Positions 39,064 through 48,388 of a stretch of DNA of 64,000 nucleotides are shown one piece after another. The position numbers were made by a program, and so were the translations under genes. The notes beneath the pieces are model-generated. The model was given only the letters and a program-made list of their open reading frames with translations, was not told the DNA's origin and made no database searches. The stretch comes from Pseudoduganella violacea (GTDB taxonomy: Bacteria > Pseudomonadota > Gammaproteobacteria > Burkholderiales > Burkholderiaceae_D), in the NCBI RefSeq assembly GCF_014191875.1, contig NZ_JACHXD010000007.1, forward strand, positions 186,001 to 250,000. The letters run 5' to 3'. Each line of letters begins with the position of its first letter. Position 1 is the stretch's first letter.

Positions 39064-40752
39064 ATGCAACGTGAAATGCTGACTCCCTATGAACAGGGCA
39101 ACCAGAACCAGACCACCCTGTGGGCCGACTGCATAGCCTTCTATGAAGAACTGGCAAAACGCTTCCCCCAGGTACTGCGCTTCGAACAGGCAGGCATCTC
39201 CGATGCCGGCATCCCGGTGCATTTGGGCGTGGTAAGCGCCGACGGCGTGTTCGACCGCGAACAGATCAAGCGCGAAGGCCGCACCGTCTTCTTCAACAAT
39301 AACGGCATCCACCCCGGCGAACCGGAAGGCGTGGACGCCTGCATGGCCATCGTGCGCGACCTGTGCTTCGAGCCGCAGCGCCTGGCCGCGCTGGGCAAGA
39401 CCGTGCTGCTGTTCATCCCGGTTTACAACGTCGACGGTTGCCTGAACCGCGCCAATACCTCGCGCCCGAACCAGGAAGGCCCGGAGCTGTTCGGCTTCCG
39501 CGGCAACAGCCGCCATCTGGACCTGAACCGCGACTTCGTGAAATGCGACACGCTGAACGCGAAGCTGTTCAACCAGATCCTGACGGCCTGGGATCCGGAC
39601 GTGATGGTCGATACCCACACCTCGAACGGCGCCGACTACAGCTACACCATGACGCTGATCCACACCCAGGCCGATAAGCTGGGCAGCGGTCTTGGCCCCT
39701 TCCTGCGCCACACCATGCTGCCGCACATCTTCCAGGAGATGGATGCGCGCGGCTGGCCGACCTGCCCTTACGTCAATCCCGTCAAGGACAGCCCGGACCA
39801 CGGCATCGCCGAGTTCCTGGAAGTGCCGCGCTTCTCCACCGGCTTCGCCGCCCTGCACCATGTGATCGGCTTCATGCCGGAAACGCATATGCTCAAGCCC
39901 TACAAGGACCGCTACGAGTCGATGCGCGCCCTGCTGGACATCACCATGGCCTTCACCGTGGCCAATGGCGAGGAAATCAAGCAGCTGCGCGCCGCCGCCA
40001 AGGCCCAGGGCCGCGAACAGAAGGAATGGACCGTGACCTGGAAGATGGACGAGGCCAATCCGACCAGCTTCCGCTTCAAGGGTTACGAAGCGGTGTATTC
40101 GCCCAGCGTGATCGGCAACTACACCCGCCTGTCCTACGACCGCAGCAAGCCGTGGGAACGCGATATCCCTTACTACAGCAACTTCCTGCCCGACACCGTG
40201 GTGCGCGCGCCGAAAGCCTATGTGGTGCCGCAGACCTGGCGCGAAGTGATCGAGCGCCTGCAATGGAATGGCGTGGCGATGCAGCGCGTCGAGCAGGTCT
40301 CCACCGTGCAGGCGCAGTACTACCATATCGCCGGCGTGGTTTCGCGTCCCGGCCCGTACGAAGGCCATATGTTCCATGACGAGGTGCAGGTCGAAGCGCG
40401 CCAGGGCAGCTTCCAGCTGAACCCGGGCGACTACATCATCTCGCTGGACCAGGACAATGCGCGCTATGCCGTTGAGACCCTGGAACCGCAGGCGCACGAC
40501 AGCTTCTTCCGCTGGGGCTTCTTCAACGCCATCATGGAGAAGAAGGAAGCGATCTCGGACTATGTGTTCGAAGACCTGGCCTCCGAGCTGCTGCGCACCG
40601 AACCCGAATTGAAAGCGAAATTCGATCAGTGGAAGGAAGCCAACCCGGAACTGCTGTGCAACCAGGACGCGGTACTGGGCTTCATCTTCCACAACTGCGC
40701 GCGTCACGCCGAACCGGAATGGCGCCGTTACCCGGTACTGTCCATCTTCTAA
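39064..40752 (+). CDS. M14-family zinc carboxypeptidase-like metallopeptidase
   Basis: 562 residues from ATG 39064. Zinc ligands are H83 and E86 (GIHPGEPEG) and H185 (VDTHTSNG). The catalytic Glu is probably in GFMPETHMLKPYK, and the R motif is GNSRHLDLNRDF. No signal peptide is visible, so it should be cytosolic, unlike many M14 enzymes. A C-terminal region of about 230 residues beyond the catalytic domain is unassigned. A terminator follows directly, so the next gene is probably separate. Confidence 0.88.
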   Translation: MQREMLTPYEQGNQNQTTLWADCIAFYEELAKRFPQVLRFEQAGISDAGIPVHLGVVSADGVFDREQIKREGRTVFFNNNGIHPGEPEGVDACMAIVRDLCFEPQRLAALGKTVLLFIPVYNVDGCLNRANTSRPNQEGPELFGFRGNSRHLDLNRDFVKCDTLNAKLFNQILTAWDPDVMVDTHTSNGADYSYTMTLIHTQADKLGSGLGPFLRHTMLPHIFQEMDARGWPTCPYVNPVKDSPDHGIAEFLEVPRFSTGFAALHHVIGFMPETHMLKPYKDRYESMRALLDITMAFTVANGEEIKQLRAAAKAQGREQKEWTVTWKMDEANPTSFRFKGYEAVYSPSVIGNYTRLSYDRSKPWERDIPYYSNFLPDTVVRAPKAYVVPQTWREVIERLQWNGVAMQRVEQVSTVQAQYYHIAGVVSRPGPYEGHMFHDEVQVEARQGSFQLNPGDYIISLDQDNARYAVETLEPQAHDSFFRWGFFNAIMEKKEAISDYVFEDLASELLRTEPELKAKFDQWKEANPELLCNQDAVLGFIFHNCARHAEPEWRRYPVLSIF

Positions 40753-40761
40753 GAAGAACTG

Positions 40762-40791
40762 CGCCGCCCTGCGATCCAGGGCGGCGTTTTT
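40762..40791 (+). terminator. Intrinsic terminator after the M14 peptidase
   Basis: CGCCGCCCTG (40762-40771) pairs perfectly with CAGGGCGGCG (40777-40786), then T5. It ends 26 bp before the next start. Confidence 0.85.
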
Positions 40792-40816
40792 GCGCGACCC
40801 TTTGCCGTTTATCGAC

Positions 40817-43006
40817 ATGCATTACGCTTTAAATCCGCGCACCTTTTTCTATAGCCACTATTTCCATTTGGGCTTGCGCTTCGGCGCGGGCCTGGTAGGC
40901 ATCACCTTCCTCGCGCTGCAGTTCACCGATATGGAAACTGCGATGACGGTCGGCATCGGCGCCCTGTGCACGGCGCTGATGGATATGCCCAGCCCCCTGC
41001 GCCACAAATTCAACGAGATGCTGGCGTCGGTGCTGCTGTGCAGCGCCGTGACCCTGCTCATCAGCCTGTGCGCGCCCTATTACTGGCTGCTGATGACCAC
41101 CCTGGTGCTGATCAGCTTCTTCGCCAGCATGATGGTGGTGTATGGGAAGAAGTCGATGCCGCTGCAGCTGGCCACCCTCTTCATCATGACGATGTCGATG
41201 GAGCACCAGATGACGCCGGCCCAGGCCTTCCACCACGTCGGCCTGTTCACGCTGGGGGCCATCGCCTACCTGGCCTATGCCATGGGCGTGGCCTGGCTGC
41301 TGCGCCACCGCATCAAGCAGCAGGTATTGGCCGAAGCCTTGTTCGAGCTGGCCGCCTATATCGACATCAAGGCCGACTTCTACGATGTGCGCTACAACCT
41401 GACGGAGCAGTTCAACAAGCTGGTGCGCCACCAGGCCTTGCTGGCCGACCGCCAGCAGGCATCGCGCGACCTGATCCTGCGCAGCCACCAGAACCGCAAG
41501 GACGCCATCGTGGTGCAGGTCCACGTCTGCATGCTGGACCTGTATGAACTGATCCTGTCCACGCATACCGACTATGCCCAGCTGCGCGTCCACCTGGTCG
41601 ATTCGCCGGCCATGAAGACCTTGCACGATATCGCCTACAAGGCCGCGCGCGACATCGAATCGGTGGCGTATGCGGTGACGCGCAAGCTGGCGTCCTACGC
41701 GGCCATCAGCTACGAGCCGGAACTGGACGCCATCGAGGCCCATCTGCGGCAGCTGCAGGCCGAGGCCGACGCCGGCAAGCCGCGCCAGGAGGCGCTGGCC
41801 GTGCTGCGCGCCCAGCGCAACAAGATCCGCGCCATCATCCGCATGATCGGCGAGCTGCATGTGTCGAGCCAGCGGATTTACGAAGGCACGCCGTTCTGGG
41901 TCGACGCCGATATGCAACCCTTCCTCTCGCAGCAGAAGTACGAGCTGCAGCTGATGCGGTCGCACTTCCGCATGGATTCGCCGGTATTCCGCTTTTCGCT
42001 GCGGGTGGCGATGGCGATCGCCTGCGGCCTGGCCGTGGGCAGCCTGCTGCCGTATGCGGCGCACAGCTACTGGATCGTGCTGACCATCGTCATCATCCTG
42101 AAGCCCAGCTTCAGCATGACCAAGCAGCGCCGCAGCGACCGCATTGTCGGCACGGTGATCGGCTGCGTGATCACGGCCTTGATCCTGCGCTTCTTCAACT
42201 GGCCGGCTTTCATCATGGCCTGCCTGGTGCTGTCCACCATCGCCACGCCGACCTTCATCTACCTGCGCTACCGCTATGCGGCGATTGCGGTCAGTATCAT
42301 GATCCTGCTGCAAATGAGCCTGGTGGCGCCGCACGATACGAACCTGATCACCGAGCGCCTGATCGACACCTTCATCGGCGCGGCCGTGGCCACGGTGTTC
42401 AGCTTTGTGCTGGCGAACTGGGAATACCTGAGCTTGCCGCGCCTGATACGCCAGGTGCTGGAGACGAATCTGAGCTATATGGAAGCGAGCTTCGCGCTGC
42501 TGCAAGGCCAGTCGCACAACGACTTCCCCTACCGCATCCAGCGCAAGCGCCTGATGGACAGCCTGTCCGGCCTGAGCGCGGCCCTGGTGCGCATGCTGGA
42601 CGAACCGGCCAGCAAGCAGCGCGCGGTGGAAGACATCAACCTCTTCATCGTGCAAAACTATCTGCTGGTGGCCCATGTGGCGGCGCTGCGCGCCATCCTG
42701 CGCCGCCATGCCAAGGATATTCCGGCCGATGCGGTGAACGCCATGCTGCACTACAGCCATGACCAGGTAGGCCGCACGCTGGCGGCGGCCCTGGCAAGGC
42801 ATGGCGGCACGGCGCCGCGCAAAGCGGGCATGGATGCGCTGACGCCGATTCCATCGAGCTTCGCCGAGGTGCCTTGGTCGGGCTGGCCGCTGGTGCAGCG
42901 CCGCATCCGGCTGCTGCAGGCCGATGCCGACAAGATCATCATCCACAGCGAAGCCATCATGCGCGACGTGGCGCCCGGGGCCACAGCGGCAGGCAGGCCG
43001 GCATGA
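40817..43006 (+). CDS. FUSC-family inner membrane protein (YccS/AaeB-like)
   Basis: 729 residues with the duplicated architecture of the family: an N-terminal set of about six helices (20-170), a soluble region (about 170-390), a second set of helices (about 395-530, with SYWIVLTIVIILKPSFSMTK), and a cytoplasmic tail. It is probably a transporter or efflux component for aromatic acids or envelope compounds; substrate unknown. ATG 40817 is chosen because the frame upstream runs into the terminator. Its TGA overlaps the ATG of the EamA gene. Confidence 0.88.
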   Translation: MHYALNPRTFFYSHYFHLGLRFGAGLVGITFLALQFTDMETAMTVGIGALCTALMDMPSPLRHKFNEMLASVLLCSAVTLLISLCAPYYWLLMTTLVLISFFASMMVVYGKKSMPLQLATLFIMTMSMEHQMTPAQAFHHVGLFTLGAIAYLAYAMGVAWLLRHRIKQQVLAEALFELAAYIDIKADFYDVRYNLTEQFNKLVRHQALLADRQQASRDLILRSHQNRKDAIVVQVHVCMLDLYELILSTHTDYAQLRVHLVDSPAMKTLHDIAYKAARDIESVAYAVTRKLASYAAISYEPELDAIEAHLRQLQAEADAGKPRQEALAVLRAQRNKIRAIIRMIGELHVSSQRIYEGTPFWVDADMQPFLSQQKYELQLMRSHFRMDSPVFRFSLRVAMAIACGLAVGSLLPYAAHSYWIVLTIVIILKPSFSMTKQRRSDRIVGTVIGCVITALILRFFNWPAFIMACLVLSTIATPTFIYLRYRYAAIAVSIMILLQMSLVAPHDTNLITERLIDTFIGAAVATVFSFVLANWEYLSLPRLIRQVLETNLSYMEASFALLQGQSHNDFPYRIQRKRLMDSLSGLSAALVRMLDEPASKQRAVEDINLFIVQNYLLVAHVAALRAILRRHAKDIPADAVNAMLHYSHDQVGRTLAAALARHGGTAPRKAGMDALTPIPSSFAEVPWSGWPLVQRRIRLLQADADKIIIHSEAIMRDVAPGATAAGRPA

Positions 43007-43944
43007 GCGGCACGCCCCTGACAGGACGCGATCTCACGGCGGCGCTGTTCGTCGTTCTGATCTGGGGCACCAATTTCGTGGCGATGAAGTATGGCTTGCG
43101 CGACTTCACGCCTTTCCAGCTGGGCGCGGGCCGCTTCCTGTTTGCCGTGCTGCCGCTGGTATTCTTCATCCGCCCGCCCAAGCTGCGTTGGAAATGGCTG
43201 CTGCTGTATGGGCTGTGCCAGGGCGTGGGCCAATTCGGCTTCGTCTTCCTGTCGCTGAAGGTGGGCATGTCGGCGGCGCTGGCTTCCGTCATTTTACAGA
43301 CCCAGATTTTCTTCACCGCCTTTTACGCCTTTATTCTGCTGGGCGAGCGCCCCAGCCACTCGCTGCTGGCCGGGCTGTTCCTGGCGGCGCTGGGGCTGGG
43401 CTGCTTCGCCGCCAACTATCTCGGGCCGGAGGCGCTGGCGGGCGGCACCACCCTGGGCGGCTTCTTGCTTTGCCTGTGCGGCGCTGCGATGTGGGCCGCG
43501 TCCAATATCGTGGTGCGGCGCGCCCAGCAAGCCACGCCGCAATTCGACACCCTGGCCTTCATGGTGTGGAGCAGCCTGGCGCCGATCCTGCCTTTCATCG
43601 CGCTCTCGCTGCTGTTCGATGCGCCGGAAAGCCGCTGGCACTGGACCGGCGCGCCGCTCGGCACCTGGGCCGCGCTGGCGTATCTGGGCTGGATGGCGAC
43701 CATCGTCGGCTACGCGCTGTGGACCGGACTGCTGAAGCGGCACCCCGCCAACCGCGTGGCGCCATTCAGCCTGGGCGTGCCGGTGGTCGGCATCACGGCG
43801 GGCATGGCGGCACTGGGCGACGTCATCACCGGCTGGCAATGGGCGGGCATCGGCTTGATCGTGGCGGCGCTGGCCTGCGTGCTGTTCGGGCCACGGCTGT
43901 TCGGCGGCGCGGCGGACAAGGGCGGCGGCCGGATCAGCCGCTAG
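43003..43944 (+). CDS. EamA-family (DMT) transporter
   Basis: 313 residues, ten predicted membrane helices in two EamA repeats. The first opens ALFVVLIWGTNFVAMKYGL with the W-G-x-N/T-F motif, and the second begins FLLCLCGAAMWAASNIVVRR. It resembles O-acetylserine/cysteine exporter (EamA/YdeD) proteins. Start at 43003 overlaps the FUSC stop (ATGA), so they are translationally coupled. Stop codons of this gene and the converging cyclase share a CTAG. Confidence 0.92.
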   Translation: MSGTPLTGRDLTAALFVVLIWGTNFVAMKYGLRDFTPFQLGAGRFLFAVLPLVFFIRPPKLRWKWLLLYGLCQGVGQFGFVFLSLKVGMSAALASVILQTQIFFTAFYAFILLGERPSHSLLAGLFLAALGLGCFAANYLGPEALAGGTTLGGFLLCLCGAAMWAASNIVVRRAQQATPQFDTLAFMVWSSLAPILPFIALSLLFDAPESRWHWTGAPLGTWAALAYLGWMATIVGYALWTGLLKRHPANRVAPFSLGVPVVGITAGMAALGDVITGWQWAGIGLIVAALACVLFGPRLFGGAADKGGGRISR

Positions 43945-45437
43945 GCGAAGCAGACCTGATTGCGGCCCGCTCCCTTGGCCTGGTACAGCAGCGCGTCGGC
44001 CTGGCGCAGCATGGCTTCGGCGCTGCCGCTGGCGACGTCGACGGACACGCCCATGCTCATGGTGACCTTCAGGCAGGGGTGGATTTCCTGCCATGGATAA
44101 TCCTCGATGCGGCGGCGCAGTTTCTCGCACAAGGCTACCGCCTGCGGCCCCGCCGTCTCGGGCAGGGCCAGCACGAATTCCTCGCCGCCATAGCGCGCCA
44201 CCAGATCGCTTTGCCGGATATGGTCGCGCAGCAGCGCGCTCACCTGGCGCAGCACGGCGTCGCCGATGGCATGCGAGAACTGGTCGTTGATGCGCTTGAA
44301 GTAGTCGATATCGCCGATCATCAGGCTCAGTGGGCGCTGGTGGCGCACGGCCTGCTTGAACAGCGTGGTGGCCTGCTCGTCGAAGTGGCGGCGGTTATAC
44401 AGACCGGTCAAACCGTCGCGGATACTCAGTTCGCGCAGCTGCGCCGCCTGCTGCAGGATGGTCTGGTGCGAGGCGTTCAATTCCGCGTGGCTGCGCGCCA
44501 GATCCTCGCTCATGGCGTTGAAGGCGGTCGCCAGCTCCGCCACTTCATCCTTGCCGCGCACCGGCACCTGCTGCAGCAGGGAACCTTTGTGCATGGCGCG
44601 CACTGCATTGGTCAGATAGCTCAGACGGCTGCTCAAGCTGCGGCTCAGGAGCAGGCCAAGGCCCAGCGCCAACGCGGTTGCCGCCGCCACGCCCGCCAGC
44701 AGCGAGGAGCGGATCGCGGCCAGGTATTCGCGCTCCTGCGGCGTGGGCGTCAGCACGCTTTGCGGCGAAACATAGGCCACGGTGCGCCCCTCCACCAACA
44801 GTGGACGCAGCCCCTTGCGCATTTCGACCGGCAGGATGCTGCCGTTGCGGGCCAGGCCGGCGCCCAGCAGCACGCGGTATTCGGCATCGGTCAGCAGGAA
44901 GCGGAACAGCGGCGGGCCGTCGCGGCGCGGGCGCGCCTCATGCGGCGGCGGATTCTCGGGCGGCCAGACCGGAGGCGGCGCTTCCAGCATGGGCGGTGGC
45001 GGCTCTTGCCCGGCACCGGGCAAGAGTGGGCGATGCCGTGGATGGCCGTCCGGCGGCATGCGCTGCGGGCCGTTATGCGGCGGCGCAGCATGCGGCGGCG
45101 GCGCACGGCGCTGGCCGGCATCGGGTTCATGGTGCGACTGGCGGTCCACTTCGGGCGGCATGCGCTCTAGCAGGTCGCTGGGACGTTCGCCCTGCGGCGC
45201 GCGCGCCTGGCGGCGCTGCACGAACTGGTCGAAGGATTCGCTGGCGATGGCCGTCTGCCAGTCGCCGTACTCGGCCAGGTAGGCGGTCATAAAGCTGTGA
45301 AAGTGCTGGGCGGCTTGCTGCTGGCGGATCGAGTCCACCTTGGCGTTGACGCTGATATAAGTAAGCCCGCCCACCAGGGCCACCGAGGCCAGCCCGGTCA
45401 GCAGCAGGGCCAGCATCAGTTTGGAACGCAAGGACAT
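43941..45437 (-). CDS. Membrane diguanylate cyclase with Pro/His-rich periplasmic domain and HAMP
   Basis: 498 residues: TM1 (about 7-28), a periplasmic region containing a low-complexity Pro/His/Arg segment (about 94-175), TM2 (about 245-266), HAMP (about 266-318), and a GGDEF domain (about 345-498) with GGEEF at the active site and RQSD as a product-inhibition RxxD site. The folded periplasmic part after the low-complexity stretch (about 176-240) looks like a small sensor. Ligand unknown. Confidence 0.93.
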   Translation of the reverse strand: MSLRSKLMLALLLTGLASVALVGGLTYISVNAKVDSIRQQQAAQHFHSFMTAYLAEYGDWQTAIASESFDQFVQRRQARAPQGERPSDLLERMPPEVDRQSHHEPDAGQRRAPPPHAAPPHNGPQRMPPDGHPRHRPLLPGAGQEPPPPMLEAPPPVWPPENPPPHEARPRRDGPPLFRFLLTDAEYRVLLGAGLARNGSILPVEMRKGLRPLLVEGRTVAYVSPQSVLTPTPQEREYLAAIRSSLLAGVAAATALALGLGLLLSRSLSSRLSYLTNAVRAMHKGSLLQQVPVRGKDEVAELATAFNAMSEDLARSHAELNASHQTILQQAAQLRELSIRDGLTGLYNRRHFDEQATTLFKQAVRHQRPLSLMIGDIDYFKRINDQFSHAIGDAVLRQVSALLRDHIRQSDLVARYGGEEFVLALPETAGPQAVALCEKLRRRIEDYPWQEIHPCLKVTMSMGVSVDVASGSAEAMLRQADALLYQAKGAGRNQVCFA

Positions 45438-45594
45438 CCCGCCTTCTCCTGTTCTTTATCCAAGGCGGCATTGCCCTGAGGCTACTTATGATACATCAAG
45501 GATATAGTTACTTGCTTATTGCATGTAATTAGTTATGCGTTTGAGTGATGGATGGCATCACAAATCAAAAGTTTCCTTATGGATAGAACTGTAC

Positions 45595-45600
45595 TATACT
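45595..45600 (+). promoter_or_regulatory. Probable -10 element of the small two-gene unit
   Basis: TATACT with a poor -35 (TTTCCT, 45572-45577) at a 17-bp spacing. It lies 37 bp before ATG 45638 in a locally AT-rich region. The weak -35 suggests an activator. Confidence 0.45.
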
Positions 45601-45637
45601 GCACTGCAACATAAGGATATTTACCAAGGAGGATCAT

Positions 45638-45892
45638 ATGTCCACCGCCACCAACATCACTTTCAATACTTATCAAGACCGCAGCTATGTCGCCAATGTG
45701 GCGCACGCTGCCCGCAACCTGCTGCGCGCCCTGTTCGCCGTGCAACCGGCCCGTGCCGCTGCCGCCAAGGACGAGATGATCTCGCGCGACCTGGCCCGCG
45801 ACCGCGCCGCCCTGCTGTCGATGGCCCGCGATTTCGAGGCCTTCTCCCCGAGCCAGGCCGCCGAACTGCGTTATCTGGCATCGCGAGGTTAA
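45638..45892 (+). CDS. Small hypothetical protein (84 aa)
   Basis: Unrecognised. A strong AAGGAGG ribosome site (45626-45632) precedes the ATG. The N-terminus (FNTYQDRSYVANVAHAARNL) looks helical and amphipathic; the C-terminal half is charged and ends SQAAELRYLASRG, an end I have seen in small Oxalobacteraceae proteins with no function. No signal peptide, cysteine or clear membrane helix. Followed after 2 bp by a 30-residue ORF, so it forms a small transcription unit. Confidence 0.7.
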   Translation: MSTATNITFNTYQDRSYVANVAHAARNLLRALFAVQPARAAAAKDEMISRDLARDRAALLSMARDFEAFSPSQAAELRYLASRG

Positions 45893-45894
45893 TC

Positions 45895-45987
45895 ATGGCC
45901 ATGATCAGCTTCCTCACCATCATCATCGCCGGTGCCGCCATCATGGCGCGCATTTGCCTGGTTCCCCTCGCCGAAGGCGAGGAATAA
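45895..45987 (+). CDS. Membrane microprotein (30 aa)
   Basis: ATG 45895 to TAA 45987 encodes 30 residues: a hydrophobic helix MAMISFLTIIIAGAAIMARI followed by a short acidic tail ending AEGEE. Weak ribosome site (CGAGG). It begins 2 bp after the preceding stop, and a strong terminator follows, which argues that it is real. Function unknown. Confidence 0.6.
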   Translation: MAMISFLTIIIAGAAIMARICLVPLAEGEE

Positions 45988-46011
45988 GAGGCTTATCAGC
46001 CTCTCGCAGTA

Positions 46012-46039
46012 AAAAAACCCGGCAATCGCCGGGTTTTTT
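46012..46039. terminator. Strong intrinsic terminator after the microprotein unit
   Basis: AAAAAACCCGGC (46012-46023), AATC loop, GCCGGGTTTTTT (46028-46039). Symmetric A and T runs make it usable in both directions. Confidence 0.9.
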
Positions 46040-46053
46040 CTTGTCCGCTCACC

Positions 46054-46106
46054 GCTGAGCCCGTGTCCACCTTGGTGCCAGGCACCAAGGTGGACACGGA
46101 CCCAGC
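46054..46106. repeat. Long palindromic repeat, copy 3 (imperfect)
   Basis: Core at 46060-46100 (centre A at 46080), identical to the other copies except for one base at its right edge (A for G at 46100). Short arms at 46054-46059 and 46101-46106 pair at 5 of 6 positions. It lies between the terminator at 46012-46039 and the converging permease end. Confidence 0.93.
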
Positions 46107-46117
46107 TATTGTCGGGG

Positions 46118-47593
46118 CTATTTCTGGTTCAGGCGCGAGTTGCGGATGCCATAAATGAAATAGGTCAGCACCGAGGCCACCATCCAGATCGCGAAGATGC
46201 GGAAGGTGGTGGTGGACAGGTCGCGCATGATGTACAGGCAGGCGAAGATCGACAGGCCCGGCACCACATACGGGCCGAAGGGCACGCGGAAGCCGCCTTT
46301 CTTCACGTCGCCGGCCTGGCGCTCCTTGCGGCGCATGACCGGCACGGCCAGCGACACCACGATGAAGGCGGTCAGCGTCCCCATGCTGACCATGTCCCAC
46401 AGGAAGGTGGCGTCGACGAAGCCGGCCACCACGCCCACCACCATGCAAACGATCACGGTATTGCTGACCGGGGCCGAGGTGCGCGGGTTCACGGTCTGGA
46501 ACGCCTTCGGAATCAGGCCGTCGCGCGAAATCGCGTACAGAATGCGGGTCTGGCCGTAAATCGTCACCAGGGTCACGCTGAAGACCGAAATCACGGCGCC
46601 GGCCGACAGCACCAGGGCCGGCCAGGCCTTGCCCGTCACGTTTTGCAGGATCACAGCCAGGCCGGCTTCCTGTCCCTCGAACATATGGGCCGGCTGGGCG
46701 CCCAGCGCCGCCACCGCCACCAGCAGATAGAACACGGTCACGATCAGCAACGCGCCGATGATCCCGATCGGCACATTGCGGCGCGGGTTGCGCACTTCCT
46801 CGCCGGCGGTGGCCACGGTATCCAGACCGATGAAGGAGAAGAACACGGTGCCTGCCGCCGCCGTCACGCCCGCCATGCCGGCAAAGCCCTTGCTGTTGTC
46901 GGTGTTGTAGAACGGCGTGAAATTGTCGATATTGAAGCCGGTGAAGGCGATCACCACGAAGAAGATCAGGATGGCCAGCTTGATCAGCACCATGATGGCA
47001 TTGGTGGTGGCCGATTCCTTGGTGCCGCGGATCAGCAGGAAGCAGCACAGCACCACCAGGATGATCGGCGGCAGATTGATATGGCCGGGATGGAAGACCA
47101 CGCCCTGCGGCCCGGACACGATCATCGGCGTGCGCAGCAGCTCCGGTATCTGCCAGCCAATGGCGTTGCCGAGGAAGTTATTCAGGTAGGCCGACCAGCC
47201 GATCGCCGTGGCGCTGGCAGCCAACCCATATTCGAGCAAAAGGCAGGCCGCCATGATAAAGGCGAGGAACTCGCCCACGGTGGCATAGGCGAAGGAGTAG
47301 GAGGAGCCGGAGGCCGGGATGCGGAAGGACAGCTCGGCATAGCATAGCGCCGTCAAACCGGCGGTAATGGCCGCCAGCAGGAAGGACAGCACGACCGAGG
47401 GGCCGGCTTTCGGCACCGCTTCCACCATGGTGAAGAAAATCCCGGTGCCGATGGTGGCGCCAACGCCGATCATCATCAGGGGGAACAGGCCAATGGAGCG
47501 GCTCAGGCCTGCCGCGGCGAGACTCTGGCCTTGTTCGGCATGAGCCTCGATCGGCTTGGTGCGGGTCAGTTTCTGGAACAGTGTTTGATTCAC
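46118..47593 (-). CDS. APC-family amino acid permease (cationic amino acid transporter type)
   Basis: 491 residues from GTG 47593, about twelve membrane helices. The first has MMIGVGATIGTGIFFTMVEA, the conserved APC G-x-G-T-G-I-F signature; later FFSFIGLDTVATAGEEVRNP and RILYAISRDGLIPKAF are typical of the CAT/YfnA group. GTG is preferred because AAAAGGATAAGC provides a ribosome site directly before it; the frame extends to a TTG at 47674 without one. Substrate probably basic amino acids, not proven. Confidence 0.9.
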   Translation of the reverse strand: MNQTLFQKLTRTKPIEAHAEQGQSLAAAGLSRSIGLFPLMMIGVGATIGTGIFFTMVEAVPKAGPSVVLSFLLAAITAGLTALCYAELSFRIPASGSSYSFAYATVGEFLAFIMAACLLLEYGLAASATAIGWSAYLNNFLGNAIGWQIPELLRTPMIVSGPQGVVFHPGHINLPPIILVVLCCFLLIRGTKESATTNAIMVLIKLAILIFFVVIAFTGFNIDNFTPFYNTDNSKGFAGMAGVTAAAGTVFFSFIGLDTVATAGEEVRNPRRNVPIGIIGALLIVTVFYLLVAVAALGAQPAHMFEGQEAGLAVILQNVTGKAWPALVLSAGAVISVFSVTLVTIYGQTRILYAISRDGLIPKAFQTVNPRTSAPVSNTVIVCMVVGVVAGFVDATFLWDMVSMGTLTAFIVVSLAVPVMRRKERQAGDVKKGGFRVPFGPYVVPGLSIFACLYIMRDLSTTTFRIFAIWMVASVLTYFIYGIRNSRLNQK

Positions 47594-47815
47594 GCTTATC
47601 CTTTTGGTAATTCCAGCCTGCTGCGCCGCCGATCCCGCCGATCCTGCCGCGCCCTGCTCTGTCAATTTGTGCAAAAAAACAGCGATTATAGGGCCATCCG
47701 GCGCGCCGCCCGGTAAATCGCTGATGGTTTATCGTTTACGCAACAACACTGCCATTTCGGCCACATGGCAAAACAGCTGCGGCGGCGGCCGGCACGCGGC
47801 CGCGCGCGACGGACC

Positions 47816-48388
47816 TTATTCCGTTTTCAGCGCCTCGACCTGGATATTCAGCACCACATCCATTTTGAAGCCATAGTCCTTGCCGGCCGTGATGCCGAAC
47901 TGGTCGCGCTGGATCACGGTGGCGATGTCGGCGCCGCACAGCTCGCGCTTGTTCAACGGATGGGGGATACATTTGAAGGAGTTGATCTTCAGGGTCACGG
48001 GTTTGCTCACGCCATGCAGCGTCAGTTCGCCCACGGCCTGGGTCGGCGCGCCTTTTTTAAAGCCGGCCAGCTTGCCCTTGAAAACGGCCTGGGGATATTT
48101 GGCGACATCGAAGAATTCCTCGCCCTGGGCCCAGGTATTGAGCTGGTCATGGCCGAAATCGACGCTGCCCATATCGATGTTCACTTCCACGCTGCCGCTG
48201 CCGGCGGCCTTGTCCAGCGTGACCTTGCCGCTCGATTTATTGAACTTGCCGCGCCATTTCGAAATGCCCATATGATCGGCTTCGAAGCTGGGGAAGGTGT
48301 GGGCGGGGTCGATCTCGTAGCTGGCCGGCGCGGCCAACGCGGCGCCGCTCATTGCGGCCAGCAGCAGCATCGGGAAAAAGCGCTTCAT
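47816..48388 (-). CDS. YceI-family periplasmic protein, paralog 3
   Basis: 190 residues: signal peptide (about 1-19), then YEIDPAHTFPSFEADHMGIS. It shares with the protein at 31547-32116 the segment FKCIPHPLNKRELCGADI with two cysteines. These two are clearly recent relatives, while the YceI at 30974 is more distant. Monocistronic, transcribed away from the glycine-zipper gene. Confidence 0.93.
   Translation of the reverse strand: MKRFFPMLLLAAMSGAALAAPASYEIDPAHTFPSFEADHMGISKWRGKFNKSSGKVTLDKAAGSGSVEVNIDMGSVDFGHDQLNTWAQGEEFFDVAKYPQAVFKGKLAGFKKGAPTQAVGELTLHGVSKPVTLKINSFKCIPHPLNKRELCGADIATVIQRDQFGITAGKDYGFKMDVVLNIQVEALKTE

Noticed and set aside
43941-43944. Apparent overlap of two stop codons
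   Set aside because: The CTAG sequence gives TAG on both strands for the converging EamA and cyclase genes. It is a neat packing effect, not a sequence error.
47594-47674. 27-residue N-terminal extension of the amino acid permease from TTG 47674
   Set aside because: No ribosome site there, whereas AAAAGGATAAGC directly precedes GTG 47593.
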